A stretch of 64,000 bases of DNA from Enterovibrio calviensis DSM 14347 (GCF_000621165.1 NZ_JHZA01000007.1:397030-461029); one strand, 5' to 3'. Positions 43,367 through 52,924 are shown, counted from the first letter of the stretch. Notes: generated from the letters alone by a model not told the origin. Numbers and translations are program-made.

Positions 43367-44374
43367 ATGACCCGTGATTTGCCCCTAAAGCACAACAGCG
43401 AAAAAACGTATCAAGGCGTGGTAGAACGATTTTCATTTAAGGCCGCATCACTGGTAGGCAATGTTGCCAATGAAGATGTGTCACGCCATATCATCGTCTA
43501 TCTCCCGCAAACATATGCGGACAATCCACAACGTGAATATCCCATCGTTTACATGCTTCATGGCATGGATAGCGATCAAAGAAGTTGGTTTGCTTCTGCC
43601 CCAAACAATCCCGGTATTGAACACATCATGAATCGGTTGGTGGGTAGCGGAGAAATTGAAGAGATGATCATTGTGGCCGTCGATGGCACAACATCGATAC
43701 TGGGTTCTTGGTATCTCAATTCCCCCATTTCCGGCAATTTCTTTGACTATTTAACGCAAGATGTGATCGAAGAAACCGAAAGCCGATACCGAGCGAAAAA
43801 AGGAAAACGCGCCATTTGCGGTCATTCCATGGGAGGATTTGGCGCACTCAATGCAATCATGATGCGCCCCGATCTGTATCAAGCATGCGCAGCATTAAGC
43901 CCAGGTGGAATGATGATGAGAGATCATCGCTATCAAGAACATGCTGGGTTCTTTAGCCATCAATTCGACTTATTTGCCAAAGGTGAAGAATGTGAATGGT
44001 TCATTCACGCCTACCTCACCGTTCTTCGCGTTATTGCACCGGATAGCGATAACCCGCCTACTTACATCACGCGAGACATAAACGAAGCCATGTTAGCGCT
44101 TGAGCAATTCAACCTGTCAGCCACAGCAAGAGACAAAGCGCCACTCCTCAATACCCAGCGAAAAGAAACATTGCCCATCTACACCGAAATCGGCACTGAC
44201 GAAGGCGAATCCGTCCGTGAGCCCATCATCGATAATTTCAGAAAAATGGTGTCGACGTTCAATGAGTTAGATATTCCCGTCACTAGCCATATTTTTGAAG
44301 GTGGACACGTTGATAAGGTCGGAGAACAAACGGTTCGTGGGCTTCGGTTTATTGATGCTGCGTTGCGAAAATAA
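43367..44374 (+). CDS. Esterase D-like alpha/beta hydrolase
   Basis: A 335-residue soluble hydrolase. It has YPIVYMLHGMDSDQRSWF near the oxyanion loop, the nucleophile elbow CGHSMGGFGALNAIM (about residues 152-166) and a C-terminal histidine in FEGGHVDKVGEQ. This is the pattern of the putative esterase family (PF00756; FrmB/Fes-like). No signal peptide at ATG 43367; two upstream ATGs in frame are alternatives. It follows the PhyH gene by about 190 bases. Confidence 0.82.
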   Translation: MTRDLPLKHNSEKTYQGVVERFSFKAASLVGNVANEDVSRHIIVYLPQTYADNPQREYPIVYMLHGMDSDQRSWFASAPNNPGIEHIMNRLVGSGEIEEMIIVAVDGTTSILGSWYLNSPISGNFFDYLTQDVIEETESRYRAKKGKRAICGHSMGGFGALNAIMMRPDLYQACAALSPGGMMMRDHRYQEHAGFFSHQFDLFAKGEECEWFIHAYLTVLRVIAPDSDNPPTYITRDINEAMLALEQFNLSATARDKAPLLNTQRKETLPIYTEIGTDEGESVREPIIDNFRKMVSTFNELDIPVTSHIFEGGHVDKVGEQTVRGLRFIDAALRK

Positions 44375-44414
44375 CAGAGGTTGATTGAACCAAGACGAGG
44401 TTGGAGTGATGGAC

Positions 44415-44996
44415 TCAGAAGTTAGCTTTTATCTTCTCAACAAAAGTTTCAACCTGTGACTTCGTCACCTTTTCGCTTTCATACAATGACAAAAACTTAA
44501 GTTTACACTTAGGCGCACACGCGCCGAGTAAACCAATTTTGAGCACTCTTTTCACTGGCTTCCACATCACAAACGTATCAACCCACCAAGGTGAACCCAA
44601 GGTCGTCACCACCTTGACCTCTTTGAGATTGTGGAGGCGTGGTTTAAGCGCACCAAGATCTTTATCATGATCATAGGCGTAACCCGGTGCCCATACTCTA
44701 TCAATCCAACCTTTCAACATCGCGGGCAAACCAAACCACCACGTTGGGAAAATCAACACCAAACACTCTGCTTCAAGAAGCAGTGAAATGTCATCCTCGA
44801 CGCCACTTTTATCGTATTGTTCTGCGTAATAACTGTTTCGCTCTGCAGCCGTCAACGCCGGTTCAAAGCCACGCTCGTACAGATCAATGACTTCGACGTC
44901 ATAGCCTTTTGAAACAAGGTGTTCGACAGTCTGTGCACTCAAATACTGACACAAGCTTTCCTTGACGGGATGTGACACAACAACCAAGCATTTCAT
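44415..44996 (-). CDS. NAD(P)H-dependent flavodoxin-fold oxidoreductase
   Basis: A 193-residue quinone-reductase-like protein: CLVVVSHPVKESL, the conserved FPTWWFGLPAMLKGWIDRVW (about residues 84-103) and APGYAYD. It belongs to the KefF/YwrO/MdaB group of FMN- or FAD-dependent NAD(P)H oxidoreductases. GGAGGAG lies before the ATG. It is convergent with the esterase gene. Confidence 0.88.
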   Translation of the reverse strand: MKCLVVVSHPVKESLCQYLSAQTVEHLVSKGYDVEVIDLYERGFEPALTAAERNSYYAEQYDKSGVEDDISLLLEAECLVLIFPTWWFGLPAMLKGWIDRVWAPGYAYDHDKDLGALKPRLHNLKEVKVVTTLGSPWWVDTFVMWKPVKRVLKIGLLGACAPKCKLKFLSLYESEKVTKSQVETFVEKIKANF

Positions 44997-45177
44997 GATG
45001 CTCCTCCATGAGTAATAGCGATGAGTCAGGGTGGATTACCCTTGATAGGAATCTGTCACATTAGCGAATGGCATTCAAACGACTGGAAGGTTACATCTCT
45101 CTCTCAACACGTTTTGTGATGAAAGAGAGAAAAGAAGATTCTGGACGCTCAGAAAGAGCAGCAATCAGGAGAGTTCG

Positions 45178-45780
45178 TTAAACGATAGGCTGTGCAACAG
45201 TACAGTTAACGCGTGTCACCGAGCCTTTTTCAACAATGAAAAACGCATCTTGCGGCAAGTCTTGCTGCCAGACTTCCTCGTAAGTTAAGCCCAACAACAC
45301 ACCACGAAGTACGATTCCTGTTAAGCCGTGGCTAACCACAACCACATCTTCACCTTCAGGCAGCTCAGACAACCAAGCATTCAGTCTCGCTTTCACATCA
45401 TCATAGGTTTCTGCATTTGGTGCGCTTAAATACCAATCGCTTTTTTCCAACAGATAAGGATTCTCAGACACCAAGCTTGGGATGCTTCTTTGTTCCCAAT
45501 CCCCCAAAGAGAACTCTTTGAGCCTTGGCTCTTCGATGATTTCAGAACTTGGGTAGCCGATCTCCTCACACACAATGTGCGCAGTTTGCAGTGCTCGCCC
45601 TAGGGAACTTGAATAAACGCTGACATGGCTTCCTTGCAAATACGCTTTTAGTACAGCCCCAACACTCTGAGCTTGCGCCGTACCTTTTTCAGTGAGTGGC
45701 GAGTTACAGTGACCCTGTAACTTCTTCTCTGCATTAAACTCAGTCTCACCATGTCTTAAAACAAATATTCTACTGCTCAT
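45178..45780 (-). CDS. Histidine phosphatase family protein
   Basis: A 200-residue phosphoglycerate-mutase-like protein. It has the catalytic FVLRHGETEFNAEKKLQGH (His at about residue 9), PLTEKGTAQAQSVG, YSSSLGRALQTAHI, the acidic LKEFSLGDWEQ and the second histidine in VVVVSHGLTGIVLR. Length and pattern fit CobC/GpmB-type broad phosphatases. Substrate unknown. Confidence 0.9.
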   Translation of the reverse strand: MSSRIFVLRHGETEFNAEKKLQGHCNSPLTEKGTAQAQSVGAVLKAYLQGSHVSVYSSSLGRALQTAHIVCEEIGYPSSEIIEEPRLKEFSLGDWEQRSIPSLVSENPYLLEKSDWYLSAPNAETYDDVKARLNAWLSELPEGEDVVVVSHGLTGIVLRGVLLGLTYEEVWQQDLPQDAFFIVEKGSVTRVNCTVAQPIV

Positions 45781-45801
45781 TTTTCGTTCTTAGGTTATTG
45801 A

Positions 45802-45824
45802 TATACCCAAGCAACATAACTGAA
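45802..45824 (+). repeat. Partial Vibrio-type repeat end, copy 4
   Basis: TATACCCAAGCAAC followed by ATAACTGAATG. Only one end of the element is recognisable; no inverted partner is found nearby. Confidence 0.55.
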
Positions 45825-45955
45825 TGGCAATAGAAGCGCAAAATGTTGCGCTTGAATCATTTCATTCGTGATGGATTGGACATTTAGCATCGGATTATGT
45901 CGAGTGTGATAACAGTGACTGCCCGAACAATCATTAGTCGTCAGGCAACTTCCCA

Positions 45956-46570
45956 TCAATCGGCATGCTTTACACCGCACCCTTTGAGCACTAAATTCAC
46001 CAAAAACTCAGCTGCTTGTTCAAAGTCGTTATCATCCAGCTCATATTGACCGCTCACTTGGCAAATCTGCCAGTTAAAGTCGGCATAGGTTTGAGTGGAA
46101 GACCAAAGCATGAACATGAGGTGTTTTGGCGGAACGGGTTCCATCCAGCCTTTGCCGATCCAGTATTCGAATTTTGTCAGGATCATTTTGGATTGATCCA
46201 TCAAGGCTTCTGCTATGTCTTTCGGTAGATGCGGAGCACCAGCCATCACTTCGGCGGCAAAGGTTTTTGATGCGGCGGCGTGGTCTCGGGAAATCCTCAG
46301 TTTGCTGCGTATATATTGCGTCAGCGCTTCTCGTGGATCATTGACTTGTTCTATTGGGTAAGAGGCTGCCAACAAAGGCTGGGTAACGCTTTCCAATACG
46401 GCGCGGTAAAGGTTGTCTTTGGTGTTGAAATAATAATAGAGGTTAGGCTTGGGGATTTCTGCACGCTGGGCAATTTCGGCGGTAGTCGTCGCTGCATAGC
46501 CTTTTTCTGCAAAGAGCTGGCTGGCCACTTCGATGATTTTGTCTTGGTTTTTTGTCCTGATGCGTGACAT
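45956..46570 (-). CDS. TetR family regulator, RutR-like
   Basis: A 204-residue regulator. The N-terminal TetR helix-turn-helix is TTTAEIAQRAEIPKPNLYYYFNTKDNLYRAVL (split, about residues 28-60). The ligand domain closely follows the RutR/YcdC pattern: YIRSKLRISRDHAAASKTF, MAGAPHLPKDI, PKHLMFMLWSSTQTYADF and LVNLVLKG. E. coli RutR binds uracil or thymine and controls pyrimidine and purine catabolic genes at TTGACCA-N2-TGGTCAA. A site of that type lies before xdhA in this window. The gene sits immediately beyond the glxR-hyi-gcl run. Confidence 0.85.
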   Translation of the reverse strand: MSRIRTKNQDKIIEVASQLFAEKGYAATTTAEIAQRAEIPKPNLYYYFNTKDNLYRAVLESVTQPLLAASYPIEQVNDPREALTQYIRSKLRISRDHAAASKTFAAEVMAGAPHLPKDIAEALMDQSKMILTKFEYWIGKGWMEPVPPKHLMFMLWSSTQTYADFNWQICQVSGQYELDDNDFEQAAEFLVNLVLKGCGVKHAD

Positions 46571-46603
46571 TGCCCGTCCGTGGTTTCATTTGACGTTTAT
46601 TCA

Positions 46604-46650
46604 TATACCCAAGCAACCTGAAGATACAGGATTCAGGTTACTTGGGTATA
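46604..46650 (+). repeat. Vibrio-type interspersed repeat, 47 bp, copy 5
   Basis: TATACCCAAGCAACCTGAAGAT then ACAGG and ATTCAGGTTACTTGGGTATA: a minimal palindromic form in which the two ends are almost joined. Confidence 0.88.
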
Positions 46651-46711
46651 ACTCTAATGAAACAACAGCAAACCATCCAGTTGCATGGATGAAATTCTTG
46701 GCGCAACAGGC

Positions 46712-46740
46712 AAAAAAAAGCCCGTCGTGAAAGAGCGGGC
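46712..46740 (-). terminator. Rho-independent terminator of gcl-hyi-glxR
   Basis: On the minus strand GCCCG-CTCTTTCACGA-CGGGC is followed by TTTTTTTTG, about 75 bases after the glxR stop codon. Confidence 0.85.
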
Positions 46741-46813
46741 AAAAAGCAAAGGACCGATAAAACAAATCTAAGTAATGCAGCGCTAAATGCGCATGAGCAA
46801 AAAAACTCTGGAA

Positions 46814-47704
46814 TTAGTCTCCGCGAATATTGTGGTTTGAAAGCGATTCAATGGCTTTCACTAATGCGGAATGGTCCCAATCCTCCCCTCCCTGTTCTGC
46901 ACATAAGCTGAATAAGTCTTGCGCGGATTGCGTATTAGGCAGCGCCACACCAAGCGCTTGCGCCCCCGTTAGCGCGAGATTCAAATCCTTCTGATGAAGA
47001 CGAATACGAAACCCTGGATCAAACGTGCCATTGACCATGCGCTCTCCGTGAACTTCGAGCACTTTTGAATTGGCAAATCCGCCCAACAATGACGTGCGAA
47101 TGCGTGCAGGATCAGCGCCCGCTTTGGAGGCAAACACCAGCGCTTCGGACACTGCTTCAATGTTTAGCGCGACAATGATTTGATTCGCGACTTTACACAC
47201 CTGCCCCGCACCACAATCGCCCACCAAGTTGATGTTCTGACCCATAGCGCCGAACAAAGGCAGTGCTTTCTCGAAGTCGGTTTCAGCACCACCCACCATG
47301 ATGGTGAGCGTGGCATTAATGGCTCCCACTTCTCCGCCGGAAACGGGCGCATCTAAATACGCCGCGCCAGTTTCGTGTACTTGGCTGGCAAATCGCTTGG
47401 TTTCAATGGGAGAAATAGAACTCATGTCGATCACGGTTTGAGATGCATCAAGGCTTGAAGCTATCCCTTCTGCGCCGAACAGTACTTCTTCAACCTGCGG
47501 CGTATCAGGCACCATGATGATGACAAATCCCGCGTCTTTTATCGCTTCACGATGACTCGCAAAGGTTTTGGCTCCAGCTTCGGTAAGCGATGTTGGAGCG
47601 GGAGAGCGACGTTCAGAGAGATGAAGTTGATAACCTGCTTTTTGCAGATTTTCAGCCATGGGTTTGCCCATGATACCTGTCCCTATAAATGCAATTGTCG
47701 TCAT
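46814..47704 (-). CDS. glxR: Tartronate semialdehyde reductase (2-hydroxy-3-oxopropionate reductase)
   Basis: A 296-residue beta-hydroxyacid dehydrogenase: Rossmann motif FIGTGIMGKPMAENLQKAGY, substrate-binding DAPVSGGEVGAINATLTIM, catalytic lysine in GAGQVCKVANQIIV and C-terminal HQKDLNLAL. It reduces tartronate semialdehyde to glycerate. It is 4 bases downstream of hyi. No glycerate kinase gene is visible in the window. Confidence 0.94.
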   Translation of the reverse strand: MTTIAFIGTGIMGKPMAENLQKAGYQLHLSERRSPAPTSLTEAGAKTFASHREAIKDAGFVIIMVPDTPQVEEVLFGAEGIASSLDASQTVIDMSSISPIETKRFASQVHETGAAYLDAPVSGGEVGAINATLTIMVGGAETDFEKALPLFGAMGQNINLVGDCGAGQVCKVANQIIVALNIEAVSEALVFASKAGADPARIRTSLLGGFANSKVLEVHGERMVNGTFDPGFRIRLHQKDLNLALTGAQALGVALPNTQSAQDLFSLCAEQGGEDWDHSALVKAIESLSNHNIRGD

Positions 47705-47708
47705 CGTT

Positions 47709-48497
47709 TTACTCCTTATTCTGGTGATGTTCAGATAGCCATGTCAGACCTTCTTCCGTCGTCGTCGCGGGTTTGTACTCACAGCCCACCCAACCTTGAT
47801 AACCAATATCGTCGATATGGCTAAACAGGAAGTGGTAGTTCAGTTCACCCGTTCCCGGTTCATGCCGCCCAGGGTTGTCAGCAATTTGAATGTGACCTAT
47901 ACGGTTGAGAGTGGATGTCAGGGTTGGCGCAATATCCCCTTCCATGATTTGCATGTGGTAGATGTCGTATTGCAGCGAAATGTTGTCGCTACCTACCGCA
48001 TCACAGATACGCAGCGCCTGCTTGGTGTTTGTCAGTGCAAAGCCGGGGATATCACGGGTATTGATGGCTTCGATCACCAGCCTGATTCCGGCATTCTGCA
48101 ACTCTCGATTAGCAAATTTGAGGTTTTCAATCAACGTGTCCTCGGCAAGTTCCTGACTCACACCTTGTGGCACCACTCCCGCTAAGCAATTCACTTGCTC
48201 GCACTCAAGTGCCTTTGCATAGGCAATCGCCGTCGGCACGCCTGCACGAAACTCTTCGACACGAGAAGGATCAGCCGCAATGCCACGGTCGCCTCTTTCC
48301 CAATCCCCTGAGGGAAGATTAAATAACACTTGTTTCAGCTGGTTTCTGTCCAATTCGGCTTTCAGTTCTTGGACGTCAAAGGCATACGGAAACAGATATT
48401 CCACCCCTTCAAAGCCATTTTTAGCGGCGGCGTTGAAACGCTCAATGAATGGCAATTCGGTAAATAGCATCGATAAGTTGGCAGCGAGTTTTGGCAT
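47709..48497 (-). CDS. hyi: Hydroxypyruvate isomerase
   Basis: A 262-residue TIM-barrel protein of the xylose-isomerase/AP-endonuclease superfamily: NLSMLFTELPFIERF, FEGVEYLFPY, LVIEAINTRDIPGF, QYDIYHMQIMEGD, HIQIADNPGRHEPGTGEL and VGCEYKPATTTEEGL. It interconverts hydroxypyruvate and tartronate semialdehyde. It lies between gcl and glxR as in E. coli. Confidence 0.94.
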   Translation of the reverse strand: MPKLAANLSMLFTELPFIERFNAAAKNGFEGVEYLFPYAFDVQELKAELDRNQLKQVLFNLPSGDWERGDRGIAADPSRVEEFRAGVPTAIAYAKALECEQVNCLAGVVPQGVSQELAEDTLIENLKFANRELQNAGIRLVIEAINTRDIPGFALTNTKQALRICDAVGSDNISLQYDIYHMQIMEGDIAPTLTSTLNRIGHIQIADNPGRHEPGTGELNYHFLFSHIDDIGYQGWVGCEYKPATTTEEGLTWLSEHHQNKE

Positions 48498-48576
48498 CGT
48501 TATCTCCTTATAGTCTGGCTGTTTTAATTAATCTTTATTGACAGGTTTGATGGTCAGGCTTTTTAAAAGCCAACAG

Positions 48577-50358
48577 CTAATCGTGGTTTTGTGCCGCCAA
48601 CGCAGTAGGAGCATCGGCTATTGATTCGGCTATCGATTCAAACTCATTCACGGCATTGATCTCGACACCCATCGAAATGTTGGTCACTTTCTCCAAGATG
48701 ATTTCAACCACCACGGGCACCTGATGTTTCTCCATTAGCACTTTGGCTTGTTCAAGAGCCGACGCAATTTGATCGGGCTCTCTAACCCTTAGCGCCTTAC
48801 AACCTAAACCTTCCACCACAGCAACATGATCGACACCGTAATCCGCCAACTCTGGGGCATTTTGATTTTCGAAAGCCAACTGCACACAGTAATCAATATC
48901 GAATTGACGCTGAGCCTGACGAATTAAGCCAAGGTAGGAGTTGTTCACCAATACGTGGATATACGGCAGCTTAAATTGCGCCCCGACGGCAAGTTCTTCA
49001 ATCATGAATTGGAAGTCATAGTCACCCGATATGGCGACAATCTGACGATTTGGATCTGCCGCTCGCACACCCAATGCGGCAGGTACTGTCCAACCTAGTG
49101 GCCCTGCTTGCCCGCAGTTGATCCAATGACGTGGCTTGTAAACATGAAGAAATTGCGCCGCTGCGATTTGTGACAAGCCAATGGTGCTGACGTAACAAGT
49201 ATCGCGATCGAACACGCGGTTCATCTCTTCATACACGCGCATCGGTTTAACGGGCTGTTCGTTGTAATGGGTTTTACGCAGCATAGTGGCTTTACGTTGC
49301 TGACACTCGCTCACCCATGCGCTGTTATCACGCAATTTTCCTTCGCCCTTCCACGCTTTCGCCACGTCAATTAACACGTTGAGGGCTTCATAAGCATCTG
49401 AAACGACACCAAGATCAGGGCAAAAAACGCGGCCTATTTGCGTAGGCTCTATATCGATATGCACAAACTTTCGACCTTCTGTATACACATCAACGGATCC
49501 CGTGTGGCGATTCGCCCAGCGATTACCGATACCAAACACCAGATCGGACGCTAGCATGGAGGCATTGCCATAGCGATGAGACGTTTGCAGCCCAACCATG
49601 CCAGCCATGAGCTCATGATCATCAGCAATGCTTCCCCACCCCATTAACGTAGGGATAACCGGTACACCGACAATCTCCGCAAAAGCCTGCAATTGGTCTG
49701 AAGCGTTTGCATTAATTACCCCCCCGCCAGAGACAATCAGCGGACGGTCGGCGTTATTGAGCATGGTCAACGCCATTTCAGCTTGGTGACGCGTCATTAC
49801 TGGCTTGTAAGGTTCCAGTGGTTCATAGCTGTCGATATCGAATTCAATCTCAGCCAATTGAACATCCAAAGGCAGATCAATAAGAACAGGACCGGGCCGA
49901 CCAGAACGCATCACTTGAAAGGCATGCTGTATCGCCCTCGGCACTTGCGCGGGTTCCATCACGGTTGAGCACCATTTAGTGACGGGGCGGGCAATGGATT
50001 CAATATCCACCGCTTGAAAGTCTTCCTTGTGAAGCCGTGCTCGTGGCGCTTGCCCAGTGATACAAAGAATAGGAATTGAATCTGCTTGAGCTGAATACAA
50101 ACCGGTGATCATGTCTGTACCCGCTGGGCCTGAAGTACCAATGCACACACCAATGTTGCCCGTATTGGCTCGCGTATAACCTTCCGCCATGTGTGAGGCC
50201 CCCTCAACATGGCGGGCTAAGACATGATCGATGCCACCTGCTTTCTGCAATGCCGAGTAAAAAGGGTTAATGGCTGCGCCCGGAACACCAAACGCTTTAA
50301 CAACCCCTTCGCGCTTTAACACTTCAATAGCGGCATCAATTGCTCTCATCTTTCCCAT
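48577..50358 (-). CDS. gcl: Glyoxylate carboligase
   Basis: The 593-residue length is the same as E. coli Gcl. It is a thiamine-diphosphate enzyme: [55 protein letters not shown], central domain around [17 protein letters not shown], and the cofactor motif [19 protein letters not shown]...[10 protein letters not shown]. It condenses two glyoxylates to tartronate semialdehyde and carbon dioxide. ATG 50358 is preceded by AGGAGG. A TTGTATACAA palindrome touches this ribosome site. Confidence 0.97.
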   Translation of the reverse strand: MGKMRAIDAAIEVLKREGVVKAFGVPGAAINPFYSALQKAGGIDHVLARHVEGASHMAEGYTRANTGNIGVCIGTSGPAGTDMITGLYSAQADSIPILCITGQAPRARLHKEDFQAVDIESIARPVTKWCSTVMEPAQVPRAIQHAFQVMRSGRPGPVLIDLPLDVQLAEIEFDIDSYEPLEPYKPVMTRHQAEMALTMLNNADRPLIVSGGGVINANASDQLQAFAEIVGVPVIPTLMGWGSIADDHELMAGMVGLQTSHRYGNASMLASDLVFGIGNRWANRHTGSVDVYTEGRKFVHIDIEPTQIGRVFCPDLGVVSDAYEALNVLIDVAKAWKGEGKLRDNSAWVSECQQRKATMLRKTHYNEQPVKPMRVYEEMNRVFDRDTCYVSTIGLSQIAAAQFLHVYKPRHWINCGQAGPLGWTVPAALGVRAADPNRQIVAISGDYDFQFMIEELAVGAQFKLPYIHVLVNNSYLGLIRQAQRQFDIDYCVQLAFENQNAPELADYGVDHVAVVEGLGCKALRVREPDQIASALEQAKVLMEKHQVPVVVEIILEKVTNISMGVEINAVNEFESIAESIADAPTALAAQNHD

Positions 50359-50369
50359 ACAAACCTCCT

Positions 50370-50379
50370 TTGTATACAA
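50370..50379. promoter_or_regulatory. TTGTATACAA operator at the gcl leader
   Basis: A perfect palindrome directly upstream of the gcl ribosome site (11 bases before the ATG). A repressor bound here would block early transcription or initiation of translation. Confidence 0.65.
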
Positions 50380-50547
50380 TTTACATCTTAATTGTATTCT
50401 TAGATCGATTAATATTTAACCGCAAGGATTTTTTAACAAACTTGAAACCGCTTTTAGGGATGGATTTGCACAAACTCACGCATACCACCAGCGCTGATAG
50501 AGGTCTGATCACTTGTGTAATCTTCATCAAAACACATGAACCTTATT

Positions 50548-50567
50548 CACATTGCATTAACAATGTG
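50548..50567. promoter_or_regulatory. Inverted repeat between gcl and aceB
   Basis: CACATTG-CATTAA-CAATGTG is a perfect 7-bp inverted repeat in the 288-base divergent region. It may be a second regulator site. Confidence 0.4.
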
Positions 50568-50617
50568 CTTTTATTGTTCACTATAAAAACAAAATAATGA
50601 CACCAAAAATAGATTTA

Positions 50618-50627
50618 TTGTATACAT
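50618..50627. promoter_or_regulatory. TTGTATACAT operator before aceB
   Basis: Matches the shared palindrome at 9 of 10 positions, 20 bases upstream of the aceB start codon. Confidence 0.6.
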
Positions 50628-50646
50628 TAAAGCAAGGATACCGACC

Positions 50647-52278
50647 ATGAATGACACAAAAGACCATACGGAAAGTCATCAAAAACATCACCGTCAGCCA
50701 GCATCAAGGTTAGAAGTCACAGGGCCAATATTTAGCGAAGAAGCCAAAACGATCCTAACCCTCAAGGCTCTCACTTTTTTAGCGTCACTGACTGCTGCAT
50801 TTTCAAGTGAACTTCAAACACTGCTTGAGACACGAAAGGCCAAACAGAGATTATTTGATGAGGGGACACTGCCGGAATTTCGAACCGATACCGCATCGAT
50901 TCGCGACGATCCGAATTGGAAAGTGTCATCAATACCTGATGACTTACTTGATCGGCGTGTTGAAATCACTGGACCAATAGACCGAAAGTTGGTGATCAAT
51001 GCACTCAACTCTGGCGCGAATGTATTTATGTGCTGTTTTGAGGATGCGACGTCGCCAACATGGGAAAACATGGTGAATGGTCAAATTAATCTTCGCGATG
51101 CGAACCTTGGCACCATTGCGTTTACTGACAAAAAGAGTGGTAAGCGCTATGAACTCGGGCATTCCCCCGCCACGCTGATCCATCGCCCACGTGGTTTGCA
51201 CCTAGAAGAAGCGCACATACTGTTTGATGGCAAACCTATGCCAGCCTGCCTGATGGATTTCGGCCTGTATTTCTTTCACAACTACCAACAGCGAAAAGCC
51301 AACGGCCAAGGCGTGTACTTTTATCTGCCTAAACTTGAATCAATGGAAGAAGCGGCATGGTGGGACGCGGTTTTCGATTTTACCGAGGATTATTTCAGCG
51401 TCGAGACCGGCAATATTCGCGCTACGGTTTTGTTAGAAACACTCCCTGCCGTTTTCCAAATGGATGAAATCCTACATGCCATGCGCAAGCACATTGTCGG
51501 CATGAACTGTGGTCGCTGGGATTATATTTTCAGCTACATCAAAACCCTCAAAAATCATACCGGCCGCATTCTGCCTGACCGTCATGCCATTGGTATGGAT
51601 CAGCCTTTTCTTGAAGCGTACAGCAAACGATTGATCCAAACCTGTCACCGACGTGGCGCACTCGCCATCGGCGGCATGTCCGCATTTATCCCCGCTAAAG
51701 ATCCTGACGAAATGGCGCAAGTGACTCAGAAAGTGATAGATGACAAACGCCGTGAAGCGACGAATGGTCATGATGGAACATGGGTTGCTCATCCACATTT
51801 GGTGCCACTTGCTCGTGGTGTGTTTGATGAGTACCTCAACGGTGCGACCCACCAGCGACATTTCATCCCAGATGGCACTTTCGATAGCACTCAACTGTTA
51901 CAACCGAGTGTTGGATCCAAAGACGAACACGGCGTGAGAAAGAACATTCGTATAGCAGTGCTTTATATGGAGTCTTGGTTACGTGGCATAGGGTGTGTGC
52001 CTATATATGGCTTGATGGAAGACGCGGCTACGGCGGAAATATCCCGCGCGAATATTTGGCAATGGTTAAAACATCAGGTGTCGCTTGATGATGGCCGTCC
52101 GTTCACCAAAGAGATGTTCAGAACCTGGCTAGACCAAGAAGTGGACGAGATGAAAGCATCCATAGACAACGATCATAATCGGAAATTTGATCATGCATCA
52201 GCGTTGTTCTTCGCCCTATCAACCGACCGCCAATTTGCCGACTTCCTGACCATACCCTGCTACGCCGAACTCGAATAA
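50647..52278 (+). CDS. aceB: Malate synthase A
   Basis: A 543-residue enzyme, near E. coli AceB length (533). The signature includes DFEDATSPTWENMVNGQINL (MCCFEDATSP), PRGLHLEEAHI, LLETLPAVFQMDEILHAMR and HIVGMNCGRWDYIFSYIK. It condenses glyoxylate with acetyl-CoA to malate in the cytoplasm. No isocitrate lyase gene is beside it, so it serves glyoxylate from purine breakdown. It is divergent from gcl under the same palindromic operator type. Confidence 0.96.
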   Translation: MNDTKDHTESHQKHHRQPASRLEVTGPIFSEEAKTILTLKALTFLASLTAAFSSELQTLLETRKAKQRLFDEGTLPEFRTDTASIRDDPNWKVSSIPDDLLDRRVEITGPIDRKLVINALNSGANVFMCCFEDATSPTWENMVNGQINLRDANLGTIAFTDKKSGKRYELGHSPATLIHRPRGLHLEEAHILFDGKPMPACLMDFGLYFFHNYQQRKANGQGVYFYLPKLESMEEAAWWDAVFDFTEDYFSVETGNIRATVLLETLPAVFQMDEILHAMRKHIVGMNCGRWDYIFSYIKTLKNHTGRILPDRHAIGMDQPFLEAYSKRLIQTCHRRGALAIGGMSAFIPAKDPDEMAQVTQKVIDDKRREATNGHDGTWVAHPHLVPLARGVFDEYLNGATHQRHFIPDGTFDSTQLLQPSVGSKDEHGVRKNIRIAVLYMESWLRGIGCVPIYGLMEDAATAEISRANIWQWLKHQVSLDDGRPFTKEMFRTWLDQEVDEMKASIDNDHNRKFDHASALFFALSTDRQFADFLTIPCYAELE

Positions 52279-52289
52279 CACGTATTGGC

Positions 52290-52309
52290 GGCAGCATCAA
52301 TGTGCTGCC
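52290..52309 (+). other. Hairpin between aceB and the GlcG-like gene
   Basis: GGCAGCA-TCAATG-TGCTGCC is a perfect 7-bp stem 12 bases after the aceB stop, without a T run. It could reduce read-through or protect the aceB mRNA end. Confidence 0.5.
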
Positions 52310-52333
52310 TCCGTTCACATCTAGGAGAGCTCA

Positions 52334-52774
52334 ATGGAAAATCTGACGATGACTAACGCGCTAGATATTACCAATCAGGTATTTCTTGCCGCGCAAAACC
52401 GAAACACTGCGCCCCTCACTGTTGCCATTTTAGACAAAGGAGGCGCGTTGATTTCTCTTCAACGGCAAGATGGCTCAAGCATGATGCGGCCTGAAATCGC
52501 GATTGGAAAAGCATGGGGCGCTTTAGCGCTGGGTTGCTCCTCTCGGAAAATTGCGGACGATGCACAAGCAAGACCCAGTTTTATCTCGTCAGTGTCCACG
52601 CTCGCACATGGGAACCTTGTACCCGTAGCAGGTGGCGTGCTTATCCGCGACGAACAATCCACTCTTCTTGGTGCTGTCGGCGTGTCGGGGGACATTTCTG
52701 ACACAGACGAAGAAGTCGCTATCGCAGGCATTATTGCCGCCCACTTCAATACTGATCATTCGTTAAACTCGTAG
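52334..52774 (+). CDS. GlcG/HbpS-like protein
   Basis: A 146-residue protein of PF03928: VAILDKGGALISLQRQDGSS, AIGKAWGALALGCSSRKI, VPVAGGVLIRDEQSTLLGAVGVSGD and DEEVAIAGI. The family includes GlcG of the glycolate operon and the heme-binding HbpS, and its role in glyoxylate metabolism is not established. GGAGAG precedes the ATG. It follows aceB by 55 bases and so probably shares its transcript. Confidence 0.88.
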   Translation: MENLTMTNALDITNQVFLAAQNRNTAPLTVAILDKGGALISLQRQDGSSMMRPEIAIGKAWGALALGCSSRKIADDAQARPSFISSVSTLAHGNLVPVAGGVLIRDEQSTLLGAVGVSGDISDTDEEVAIAGIIAAHFNTDHSLNS

Positions 52775-52802
52775 CCTTATCACCTCAACATTTCAATACC
52801 TA

Positions 52803-52848
52803 TATACCCAAGCAACCTGACGATGCAGGATTCAAGTTGCTTGGGTAT
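52803..52848 (+). repeat. Vibrio-type interspersed repeat, 46 bp, copy 6
   Basis: TATACCCAAGCAACCTGACGAT then GCAGGATTC and AAGTTGCTTGGGTAT: a minimal palindrome. It lies between the GlcG-like gene and the GntR gene and may act as a transcript end. Confidence 0.87.
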
Positions 52849-52924
52849 CACCCCATGTACAAGACCGACGAATAAAACCCGCCCCGCAAAGATAAACCTC
52901 ACCAATACAATATTTGCGTCGATG

